64,000 nt of DNA from Arthrobacter sp. SLBN-100 (GTDB lineage: Bacteria; Actinomycetota; Actinomycetes; Actinomycetales; Micrococcaceae): positions 2,542,001 to 2,606,000 of the forward strand of contig NZ_VFMY01000001.1 of the NCBI RefSeq assembly GCF_006715305.1, in the 5' to 3' direction. Within the stretch, counting starts at the first letter, position 1. The number at the start of each line of letters is the position of its first letter. Position numbers and translations under genes: made by a program. Positions 24,108 to 31,877 of this stretch are shown here, in pieces. The notes below the pieces were generated by a model. The model had not been told where the DNA came from, made no database searches, and saw only the letters and a list, made by a program, of their open reading frames with translations.

Positions 24108-26299
24108 CGGCTGCGGACCTCTTCCACCTCGGGCGCGGGGGCTCCGGAACCTTCCGCATCAGCCTGCGGCCGTCCCGGTTTGCCCGGCCACCAGATGCGC
24201 GGACCGATGTGGTAGGCCAGTGCGGGAACCAGCAGCGAGCGCACCAGGATGGTGTCCAGCAGCACCCCGAAGGCCACGATGAACGCGAGCTGCACCAGGA
24301 ACATAATCGGAATGACCCCGAGTGCGGCGAACGTGGCGGCCAGGACCACGCCGGCGGACGTAATCACGCCGCCGGTCACGCCAAGCCCGCGAAGAATGCC
24401 GGGCCGGGTGCCGTGTTTCAGGGATTCCTCGCGGACCCGGCTCATGAGGAAGATGTTGTAGTCAACGCCGAGCGCCACCAGGAACACAAAACCGAACAGT
24501 GGAACCGTGGCATCTGCGCCCGGGAAACCCAGGATGTTGTTGAAAACGAAGGCGGAGACGCCCATGGCCGCCCCGTAGGACAGCACCACCGAGAGAACCA
24601 GAAGCACCGGGGCCACGATGGAACGCAGCAGCAGCATCAGGATAAAGAGGATCACCACGAGGACCACCGGGATGATGATCACCAGGTCGCGCTGTGCGGT
24701 GGTGTTGGTATCCAACGCCGTCGCGGTCACGCCGCCTACCAGCGCCCCCGGGTCCACGGCTTTCACCTTCGCCCGAAGGGCTTTTACCGTCTCCCCGGCC
24801 GCCAGCGAATCCGCAGCGTTGTTCAATGTCGCGTTGATCAGCACCTTTCCGTCACGGACGTCGGGGGCGCTGGGAGCACCGGGGACTCCGGTGATCGGCA
24901 CGGATCCCCGGGCCAGCAGATAAGCCTCGCCGACGCCGTCGGCCGCCTTCACCCTGTCCAGCACTTCCTGTGCCTTCCCCTGGTCGGCAACCACGACGGC
25001 GGGGCTGCCGCTGCCGGCGTCGAAATGGCGTGCCAGCGCGTCCTGGCCGTCCACAGCGTTGGATGCGGTGAGGATGACGTCCGTCTGGGGGACGCCGTTT
25101 GCCTTCAGCTGCAGGAGGCCGCTTGCTGCAACCACGAGCAGCAGGACGGAAGCCACCCAGACAGTCCGGGGCCGCCGGGAAACGAGGGAGCCCGTGGCAC
25201 GCCACAAGCCCTTCTGGCCCTCGAGTCCGGTCACCAACTCCGGCTCACGCTGGTCCGCAGGGACGAGCTTGGGCCGGAACGGCCAGAATGCAGCCCGGCC
25301 CAGGAGTGCCATCAGTGCGGGAAGCAGGGTCAGGGCGGCGAACAGCGAGCAAAGGATTCCGGCCGCAGCCACGGGACCCAGGGCTTTGTTGGAATTCAGG
25401 TCCGAGAACAGCAGGCACAGGAGGGCGATGATCACGGTGGCGCCGGATGCCAGGATGGGCTCGAAGGAGGCCTTCCAGGCTGTCAGCACGCCGGCGGTGC
25501 GGTTGGTGGTGTGGGTCAGCGCCTCACGGAACCTCGCCACAAACAGCAGGGCGTAATCCGTGGCGGCACCGATAACCAGGATGGACAAGATGCCCTGGCT
25601 CTGCCCGTTGAGCTGGATCCACCCGGCTTTGGCCATGCCGAACACCAGCAGGATGGCCGCGCACAGGGCGAAGACAGAGGTCAGCAGCACCACGATGGGC
25701 AGCAGGAGGGAGCGGTAGACAACCAGCAGGATCACGAACACGGCCCCCAGGGCCACCAGCAGGAGGATGCCATCGATGCCGGCAAACGCTGCCGTGAGGT
25801 CAGCCGCGAGCCCCGCAGGACCGGTGACGTAGGTTCTCATGCCCTCCGGAGCCGATCTGGCGACCGTATCCCGCAACTCCCGGACAACCTCCTTCACCTC
25901 TTTGGAAGCGTCGATCGGGACGATGAACTGCACCGCCATCCCGTCTGCAGACGGGATGGGCCCAATCACCGTGCCGCCCAGCTGAAGCCCTTCCAGTTCC
26001 GTCCGGAGCTCGGCGAACCCGCCCAGCCGGGCCGGGTCCAGGGCTTCGCCGCCTTCCAGGACGATAACGCCGGGCACCTCGTCCGAATCCCGGAACTTCG
26101 CCTGCCAGTCCTGGGCGGCAGTGGCTTCGGCACCAGCCGGCAGGAATGACGCCTGGTCATTTGAAGAGACCTCGTCCAGGCGCCCGAAGGTGGGCCCGCC
26201 AACGCCGGCGAGCGCCAGCCAGGCCAGCACGAGGATGACGGGGACGAGCCAGCGCAGCCAGAAGGGGACGCGCTCCTTCGCGGGGGAATGGGGTTTCAT
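24104..26299 (-). CDS. MMPL/RND-family exporter
   Basis: A 731-residue membrane protein with the MMPL layout: an N-terminal helix, a first extracytoplasmic domain, a block of five or so helices (GILSILVIGAATDYALLFVA is the hallmark segment), a second extracytoplasmic domain and a second helix block (LFGFVFLVALGVDYNIFLMS). Proton-driven export of lipids or drugs is typical of the family. Divergent from a MarR gene, with a palindrome between; the Asp in each GxxxDY segment is the likely proton relay. ATG 26299 follows GGAAGG. Confidence 0.92.
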   Translation of the reverse strand: MKPHSPAKERVPFWLRWLVPVILVLAWLALAGVGGPTFGRLDEVSSNDQASFLPAGAEATAAQDWQAKFRDSDEVPGVIVLEGGEALDPARLGGFAELRTELEGLQLGGTVIGPIPSADGMAVQFIVPIDASKEVKEVVRELRDTVARSAPEGMRTYVTGPAGLAADLTAAFAGIDGILLLVALGAVFVILLVVYRSLLLPIVVLLTSVFALCAAILLVFGMAKAGWIQLNGQSQGILSILVIGAATDYALLFVARFREALTHTTNRTAGVLTAWKASFEPILASGATVIIALLCLLFSDLNSNKALGPVAAAGILCSLFAALTLLPALMALLGRAAFWPFRPKLVPADQREPELVTGLEGQKGLWRATGSLVSRRPRTVWVASVLLLVVAASGLLQLKANGVPQTDVILTASNAVDGQDALARHFDAGSGSPAVVVADQGKAQEVLDRVKAADGVGEAYLLARGSVPITGVPGAPSAPDVRDGKVLINATLNNAADSLAAGETVKALRAKVKAVDPGALVGGVTATALDTNTTAQRDLVIIIPVVLVVILFILMLLLRSIVAPVLLVLSVVLSYGAAMGVSAFVFNNILGFPGADATVPLFGFVFLVALGVDYNIFLMSRVREESLKHGTRPGILRGLGVTGGVITSAGVVLAATFAALGVIPIMFLVQLAFIVAFGVLLDTILVRSLLVPALAYHIGPRIWWPGKPGRPQADAEGSGAPAPEVEEVRSR

Positions 26300-26346
26300 G
26301 ATGCCTTCCGGACAGCGACGGGAGTAGGATTGGTTCCATCCTAGAG

Positions 26347-26365
26347 TATCTCTGCCATGGAGATA
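26347..26365. promoter_or_regulatory. Candidate MarR operator
   Basis: TATCTC-N7-GAGATA, a 19-base palindrome 48 bases before the MMPL start and 134 bases before the MarR start. Size and position suit a MarR dimer repressing both genes. Inferred. Confidence 0.55.
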
Positions 26366-26498
26366 AGTGCTGGCCTAGCTTTTTCTTCTGCCCGCCCAAT
26401 ACAAAGGGGTACCCGCGGCTGAAGTAATATCCGTCAGGACGGCCCGGCGCTGGAGCGGCCTGGCGAAAGAGCTGTGCGGCAAGAATCTGGAGGTGGAC

Positions 26499-27050
26499 GT
26501 GGCAGGCAACACCACCCCCGCCGCGCCCGAGCCTTTCCGGGGCGTGGGCGCCCGGAAAGGTGGGGACCCTTCGCAGGGCGCGCCTCCCCAAGGCGGGGGC
26601 CCGCACCCGCTGATACGGCTCCTTCAGGAGTTCACGCTCGAAGCGAACCGCTATGTGGATACGGCCGGCGGCCGGAAGGACATGCACCGGACGGACCTCA
26701 ATGCGCTGGCCGTCATCATGCGCCACACCGCAAACGGTAGCTCCGTCACTCCCGGGCTGCTGCGGAAGGAACTGAACCTCAGCTCTCCTGCCACCACCGC
26801 CCTGATTGACAGGCTGGACAGTTCAGGACACGTAGTGCGGGAGCGGGACAGCGCCGACCGCCGGCAGGTCCACCTTCGAATGACGCCGAAGGCATTCGAA
26901 GAAGGCGGCGCCATCTTCGCTCCACTCGCACGCCAAATGGGCAGCGCAATGGCCAAATTCTCCCCCCAAGAACTGGAAACAGTCACCCGCTTCATGACGG
27001 CGATGGTGGAAGCCACGGTGGCGGCGCGGGAAGAACCACCTACGGATTAG
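26499..27050 (+). CDS. MarR-family regulator
   Basis: A 183-residue winged-helix regulator: recognition helix around LNLSSPATTALIDRLDSSGH and wing RERDSADRRQVHLRMTPKA, flanked by dimerisation helices. The first 35 residues are a Pro/Gly-rich extension. GTG 26499 has TGGAGG five bases upstream; an in-frame GTG at 26493 overlaps that ribosome site and is rejected. Divergent from the MMPL exporter, a common drug-responsive arrangement. Confidence 0.9.
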   Translation: MAGNTTPAAPEPFRGVGARKGGDPSQGAPPQGGGPHPLIRLLQEFTLEANRYVDTAGGRKDMHRTDLNALAVIMRHTANGSSVTPGLLRKELNLSSPATTALIDRLDSSGHVVRERDSADRRQVHLRMTPKAFEEGGAIFAPLARQMGSAMAKFSPQELETVTRFMTAMVEATVAAREEPPTD

Positions 27051-27052
27051 CG

Positions 27053-27113
27053 CCCAACTGACTGGCACTTAACGCCCCCACCTTTTCGGGACGTTAAATG
27101 CCACCCTGTTGGG
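27053..27113. repeat. Imperfect palindromic intergenic element, family 1 copy B
   Basis: Left arm CCCAACTGACTGGCACTTAA and right arm (other strand) CCCAACAGGGTGGCATTTAA pair around a 17-base centre. Related to copy A at 2362-2424 by the shared CAAC..GGGT.GCA..TTAACG core. It lies 2 bases after the MarR stop and 14 bases before the methyltransferase start. Confidence 0.7.
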
Positions 27114-27127
27114 GGTAGCGTTTGCTT

Positions 27128-27946
27128 ATGAGTGCGCAGCAGCCTGAAGACGACGTTTACACGCACGGCCACCACGAGTCGGTGGTCCGCGCCCATGCCG
27201 CCAGGACCGCCGAGAATTCGGCCGCATTTGTCCTGCCGCACCTGACGCCCGGAACAGACTTGCTCGACGTCGGCTGCGGCCCGGGCAGCATCACGTGCGA
27301 TTTCGCCGCGCTGGTGAGCCCCGGCAAAGTCATCGGCCTGGACCGCTCGCCGGACATCATTGCCCAGGCCAAGGCCCTCGCCGTCGAGCGCGAGGTGGCG
27401 AACGCTGAATTCATTGCCGGCAACATTTACGACCTTCCCTTCGAGAACGAGTCGTTCGACGTCGTGCATGCCCACCAGGTGCTTCAACACCTGACCGACC
27501 CCGTTGAGGCGTTGCGGGAAATGCGAAGGGTGGCAAAGCCCGGCGGGATCGTAGCCGTTCGCGACGCCGACTTCCACGGCATGAGCTGGTACCCAGCCAT
27601 CCCGGAGCTGGATGAGTGGATGGAGCTTTACCAGCGCATCGCACGGAGGAACGGAGCAGAGCCCGACGCCGGGCGGCGGCTGGTGAGCTGGGCACAGTCA
27701 GCGGGATTTACGGACGTCGCGCCCACCAGCAGCAACTGGCTCTATGCGACGGGCCAGCAGCGCCGCTGGCAGGCGCGCGTCTGGGGCGAGCGTGTGCTCC
27801 ATTCGGCGTTCGCCGAGCAGGCGCTGGAGTACGATTTCGCCAATCCCGCGGACTTGGCCAGGATCTCCGCCGGCTGGCACCGCTGGGGATCCACGGACGA
27901 CGGCTGGTTCCTGATTCCCAACGGGGAGGTAATAGCGCGGGCTTAG
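27128..27946 (+). CDS. Class I SAM-dependent methyltransferase
   Basis: A 272-residue methyltransferase with a UbiE/COQ5-type SAM site: motif I LLDVGCGPGSIT, an acidic loop VIGLDRSPDII, and the post-motif FDVVHAHQVLQHL, then LREMRRVAKPGG. Substrate not evident; small-molecule methylation is usual. ATG at 27128 is used rather than the TTG at 27122, although the palindromic element just upstream leaves little room for a ribosome site (GGGGG at 27110-27115). Confidence 0.88.
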   Translation: MSAQQPEDDVYTHGHHESVVRAHAARTAENSAAFVLPHLTPGTDLLDVGCGPGSITCDFAALVSPGKVIGLDRSPDIIAQAKALAVEREVANAEFIAGNIYDLPFENESFDVVHAHQVLQHLTDPVEALREMRRVAKPGGIVAVRDADFHGMSWYPAIPELDEWMELYQRIARRNGAEPDAGRRLVSWAQSAGFTDVAPTSSNWLYATGQQRRWQARVWGERVLHSAFAEQALEYDFANPADLARISAGWHRWGSTDDGWFLIPNGEVIARA

Positions 27947-28033
27947 GCCATCTAAAGCGACATCGCCGATATCCACATAACAACCCTGCGGGCTGCCAGG
28001 GGCTGCTGTCCGGGAATATGGTCGGGCACATGA

Positions 28034-28120
28034 CGGGAGCTGGGCTTCCTGGGTCCCCTGCACATTCCTGACGAGTTCTACGAGCCTTGGAGCGACGAGG
28101 AGATGGGGGCCGCGGAATGA
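28034..28120 (+). pseudogene. C-terminal remnant of a Phd/YefM-type antitoxin
   Basis: Following an in-frame TGA at 28031, 28 codons read RELGFLGPLHIPDEFYEPWS then DEEMGAAE and stop. This is the typical tail of antitoxins paired with PIN toxins, and the stop overlaps the toxin start (ATGATG). The DNA-binding N-terminal part is missing. A decayed partner of the PIN remnant that follows. Confidence 0.65.
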
Positions 28121-28333
28121 TGCGAGTCCTCCTCGATACCCATGTTTTCCCACCTTTACGCTTCTGAACTCGCGGTCTCGTCGCCTCGCACCCTGGCGGC
28201 AGGACAACTGGACTGGGACCATAAGGAGCCCTTCGACCGCATACTCGCCGCGCAGGCCATGGTGGAGGGGCTTACCCTCGTTACCGCAGATGAGGACCTG
28301 GAGGCTTTCGGGCCCGTGGCAACCCTCTGGTGA
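28120..28333 (+). pseudogene. PIN-domain toxin remnant (internal deletion and frameshift)
   Basis: The reading MRVLLDTHVF at 28120-28149 is the canonical N terminus of a VapC-type PIN ribonuclease with its first catalytic Asp, but the frame stops at 28165. In the next frame (28142-28333) the normal C terminus is present: LDWDHKEPFDRILAAQAMVE and LTLVTADEDL, with the remaining acidic residues. About 60 central residues are gone, so no active toxin is possible. Confidence 0.75.
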
Positions 28334-28354
28334 ATGCGGCACTAAACTTGGCTG

Positions 28355-28978
28355 GTGCAATTTTCCCTTTGGCTCGCCCTGGCCGGCGCCGGCGTCCTGA
28401 TCAGCTTCACCCCCGGTGCAGGGGCCATCAACACCATGAGCAATTCCCTGAACGCCGGGTTCCGGCGCTCCATGTGGGGGATTCTCGGCCAGCAGGCAGC
28501 ACTGGTGATCCACGTGGTGATCGTTGCCCTTGGAGTGGGGGTCCTGGTGGCCAGCTCGCCGATCGCCTTCAACGTCATCCGCTACTCAGGGGCGGCTTAC
28601 CTGGTGTATCTGGGCGTCAGGCAGTTCCTCAGCAAGCCGGACCTTGAGCAGGAGAAAATTGCCGGCCTGAGAAATGAGTCCGCCTGGTCCATCTTCCGGC
28701 GCGGGTTCTGGGTAAACCTGCTGAACCCGAAGGCAATCATCTTCTTCCTTGCCTTTATGCCCCAGTTCATCCGGCCAGAGCGTCCCCTCCTCGCCCAGTA
28801 CATCGTCCTGACGGCAACGATCGTCACCATCGACATCCTGGTGATGTGGTTCTTCTTCGCGGCCGCCGCCAGGTCCTTTGAGCGGTTCACCCGCAACGCG
28901 CGGGGACAGCTGGTCCTCAACCGGTCATTCGGCGTGCTTTTTGTTGCGGTGGGCATCCTGCTGGCCTTCCTCCACTAG
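28355..28978 (+). CDS. LysE/RhtB-family amino-acid exporter
   Basis: A 207-residue membrane protein with about six helices. LISFTPGAGAINTMSNSLN is the conserved LysE/RhtB start motif (usually with PGP) and FWVNLLNPKAIIFFLAFMPQF is the second hallmark. The family exports basic amino acids or homoserine/threonine. GTG 28355 is used; it lies 21 bases after the toxin remnant. Confidence 0.9.
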   Translation: MQFSLWLALAGAGVLISFTPGAGAINTMSNSLNAGFRRSMWGILGQQAALVIHVVIVALGVGVLVASSPIAFNVIRYSGAAYLVYLGVRQFLSKPDLEQEKIAGLRNESAWSIFRRGFWVNLLNPKAIIFFLAFMPQFIRPERPLLAQYIVLTATIVTIDILVMWFFFAAAARSFERFTRNARGQLVLNRSFGVLFVAVGILLAFLH

Positions 28979-29097
28979 CCTCCCGGCTTGCACGCCACAC
29001 GGGTATGTGACGGAAAAACAAACCATCTTTACAAAACAGTCAACCTTTGTGAACCTGCCGCTAGCCAACAGTGCCCATTAGCACGCATGCTTAGTAC

Positions 29098-29634
29098 ATG
29101 AACTCAGCGTCGAGCCCATATCGCATTATCGCCGTCTGTACCGGAAACATCTGCCGGTCCCCCATGGCTGAGCTGATGCTCGCCGCCGCGCTGGAACGCG
29201 AAGGGCTGGACGGACTCGTGACCGTGGATTCCGCGGGTACAACCGGCTACGAGGCAGGCCGGCCGATAGACCCGCGCGCGGCACGACGCTTAGGCGCAAC
29301 GCATCTCATCTCGGACCGGCACATCGCCCGCCAGTGGCAGCACGCGTGGTTCCGCGAACGCGACCTGATCCTGGCCCTGGACATTGACCACTACGCCTGG
29401 TTAAGCGAGTCCGCCCCGGATCAGGAGTCGCGGGACAAGATCCGCATGCTGCGCAGCTTCGATCCGCGGCTGGCGGACAAGGACCTGCTGGACCAAGGCA
29501 TCGAGGACCCATGGTACGGCGGTCAAGCCGACTTCGATACCGTCTGGCACGAAGTCCACGCGGCCCTGCCCGGACTGGTGGATTACATCAAAGGTGCCGT
29601 GCTGAAAAACGCCCAGCTCCAGCGGCAGGCATGA
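29098..29634 (+). CDS. Low-molecular-weight protein tyrosine phosphatase
   Basis: A 178-residue phosphatase. The P-loop is VCTGNICRSPMAE with nucleophile Cys14 and Arg20 (C-x5-R), and the general acid is the Asp in EDPWYGG; an aromatic residue after it is conserved. Length is normal with a short C-terminal extension. Such enzymes often act with tyrosine kinases in capsule synthesis, but none is encoded nearby. A single gene with about 120 bases of AT-richer sequence upstream as a likely promoter region. Confidence 0.92.
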   Translation: MNSASSPYRIIAVCTGNICRSPMAELMLAAALEREGLDGLVTVDSAGTTGYEAGRPIDPRAARRLGATHLISDRHIARQWQHAWFRERDLILALDIDHYAWLSESAPDQESRDKIRMLRSFDPRLADKDLLDQGIEDPWYGGQADFDTVWHEVHAALPGLVDYIKGAVLKNAQLQRQA

Positions 29635-29717
29635 GTCACGAGCATTACCTGCCCCAGCAGGGCCAACCCGGCTTGCAGAGATGAAAGCCCGGCAGGGATA
29701 ACGGTACGCTCTAATCC

Positions 29718-31865
29718 ATGAGCCCAGCCCCCGTCATCATCGCCGTCGACGGGCGCTCAGGCGCAGGCAAAACCACCCTCGCCGTCGAGCTGGCGGCACG
29801 GTTGCGCGCCCACCACAAGGTCTCGCTGTTCCACCTTGAGGACATCTACCCTGGGTGGAACGGTTTGATGGCGGGCATCGACCGCTACGTGGCCACGGTC
29901 CTGGAACCCCTGAGCCGCGGCGACGCGGCCACCTGGACCAGCTGGGACTGGGAAAACCATTACGACGGCGGATCCCGCGTCACCCTGCCCGCCGAGATTG
30001 TCATCGTTGAGGGAGTGGGGGCCGCTGCCGCCGCGGCCAGGCCGCTGCTCAGCGCCGTCGTCTGGGCCGACTCCCCGGAAGACATCCGCCGGACCCGGGC
30101 CCTGGACCGCGACGGCGGAACCTACGAACCCTACTGGGACCAGTGGGCGGCGCAGGAAGAGGAATGGCTGCACGGCGACGACGTCCCGCAGCACGCTGAC
30201 GTGCGCGTGCTGAACCTGGCTGACGGATCTGCCCCTGCGGACGTGCTGCAGCTCCTGCCGCACCTTCCCGCACTGGCCCCTGCGCTGTCCCCTGAACTCT
30301 CGGCCCGCCGAGCCCTCAGCCTCCGGGCCGAGCGCCTTGACCGCCGGCCCGACGCAGCGGCCTTGTTCAGTTCCCTCTATGGCGCATCGGCCAACGCCGT
30401 CTGGCTGGACTCCTCCAATGCCGGCTCTTCCAACGGGAGCTCTTCCAACGGGAGCTCTTCCAACGCGGGATCTTCCAACGCCGGCCCTGCTGCCCTCGCC
30501 CGGGAGGACCAGGCAGGATCTGCAGCCATTGAGCGCAGCCGCTTCAGCATCATGGCCGACGACGCAGGGCTGTTGGGCCGGTCCGTGACGCACCGTTCCG
30601 GCCGCAGCAGGATCCAGGCGGGATGCGCCTCTGCGGTGGTGGCAGGCCCCTTCTTCCGCTGGCTGGACACCGTGTGGGGCGACGCGGCTGTGAGCAGCCC
30701 GGAAGGCTATCCCGGCGAATTCACGCTGGGCTGGCTCGGCTGCCTTGGCTATGAGCTCAAACGGGAAACCGGCGGAACAGACCATTCTGCCCCCACGCCT
30801 GACGCGGCCCTGATCTTCGCAGACAGGGCTGTGGTCCTGGATAATGCCGAAGGCACGGCCTGGCTCCTGGCCTTCGACGCCGCAGATGCCGATGAATGGC
30901 TGGAAAATGCCCGCACCGCCGTCGAATCAGCCGCCGGTTCCGCCGCCCAGGCAGGCCATGGCGCCCAGGCCGGCGGCAGCAACGGCGTCGTACTTGCGGG
31001 CGCGCCCACCTTCACAAGCCGCGATTCGGGCGCGGCCTACCGGCAAAAAATTACCGCCGCCCAACGCGAAATAGCCGAGGGAAACACGTACGAGGTCTGC
31101 CTGACTACCACGCTGTCGGCCCGGATTCCGGCAGCCGCGCTGGACCCCTGGCAGACATACCTGGCCCTGCGCCGGAAAAACCCGGCACCCTTTGCCAGCT
31201 ATCTTCGGTTTGGCGGCCTCGCCGTAGCCAGCACCTCGCCCGAGCGCTTCCTGAAAATAGCATCCGACGGCGGCATGCGCGCCGAACCCATCAAGGGGAC
31301 CCGTGGCCGTGCCTCCGATCCGGGTGAAGACGCCGCACTGCGCACCGACCTTGAGACGTCGCTGAAGGACCGAGCGGAGAACATCATGATCGTGGATTTG
31401 CTGCGGAACGACCTCAGCCACTTCGCCATCCCCGGCTCGGTGACCGTCAGCCGGCTCTGTGCGATCGAAAGCTACGCCACCGTCCACCAGATGGTGAGCA
31501 CCATCGACGCCCAGCTGCAGCGCGGGACGTCCCGGGCGGAGGCGGTGGCCGCCTGTTTCCCGGCCGGCTCCATGACCGGCGCGCCCAAGATCAGCACCAT
31601 GGCCATCCTGGACCGGCTGGAAGGCGACGGACGCGGGCTCTATTCCGGCGCAATCGGCTACTTCTCCTTGAATGGTGCCACGGACCTCGCCGTCGCCATC
31701 AGGACCCTGGTGATCAACGCCGGCGGCGACGGAACCGCGGAACTGACCCTCGGCGTCGGCGGCGCCATCACGGCCGATTCAGTACCGGACGAGGAGTACG
31801 AGGAAATCCGCACCAAGGCTTTCGGGGTCCTCTCGACGCTGGGCGTGGAGTTCCCCGACGCCTGA
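29718..31865 (+). CDS. pabB: P-loop kinase domain fused to aminodeoxychorismate synthase component I (PabB)
   Basis: A 715-residue fusion. Residues about 1-195 are a uridine-kinase-like P-loop domain (Walker A DGRSGAGKTT at 10-19; EIVIVEGVG as Walker B region). Residues about 290-712 are a chorismate-binding enzyme with the PabB signature PIKGTRGR, in which Lys526 marks aminodeoxychorismate (not anthranilate) synthases, plus AACFPAGSMTGAPKI and LGVGGAITADSVPDEEYEE. It converts chorismate to 4-amino-4-deoxychorismate for folate. A Ser/Asn/Gly linker of 15-base repeats (30411-30485) lies between. pabC is 1.6 kb downstream past an opposing gene; no pabA is visible. The kinase domain's role is unknown. 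Confidence 0.88.
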   Translation: MSPAPVIIAVDGRSGAGKTTLAVELAARLRAHHKVSLFHLEDIYPGWNGLMAGIDRYVATVLEPLSRGDAATWTSWDWENHYDGGSRVTLPAEIVIVEGVGAAAAAARPLLSAVVWADSPEDIRRTRALDRDGGTYEPYWDQWAAQEEEWLHGDDVPQHADVRVLNLADGSAPADVLQLLPHLPALAPALSPELSARRALSLRAERLDRRPDAAALFSSLYGASANAVWLDSSNAGSSNGSSSNGSSSNAGSSNAGPAALAREDQAGSAAIERSRFSIMADDAGLLGRSVTHRSGRSRIQAGCASAVVAGPFFRWLDTVWGDAAVSSPEGYPGEFTLGWLGCLGYELKRETGGTDHSAPTPDAALIFADRAVVLDNAEGTAWLLAFDAADADEWLENARTAVESAAGSAAQAGHGAQAGGSNGVVLAGAPTFTSRDSGAAYRQKITAAQREIAEGNTYEVCLTTTLSARIPAAALDPWQTYLALRRKNPAPFASYLRFGGLAVASTSPERFLKIASDGGMRAEPIKGTRGRASDPGEDAALRTDLETSLKDRAENIMIVDLLRNDLSHFAIPGSVTVSRLCAIESYATVHQMVSTIDAQLQRGTSRAEAVAACFPAGSMTGAPKISTMAILDRLEGDGRGLYSGAIGYFSLNGATDLAVAIRTLVINAGGDGTAELTLGVGGAITADSVPDEEYEEIRTKAFGVLSTLGVEFPDA
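30411..30485 (+). repeat. 15-base tandem repeat encoding the pabB linker
   Basis: Five consecutive 15-base units, two of them identical (TCTTCCAACGGGAGC), encode repeats of SSN plus G, A or S. The unit is a multiple of three, so gain or loss of copies only changes linker length. Confidence 0.85.
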
Positions 31866-31877
31866 CACTTTGCGTTT

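Noticed and set aside
24080..26149. Plus-strand 689-codon frame opposite the MMPL exporter
   Set aside because: Same antisense composition pattern; the MMPL reading has clear helices and motifs.
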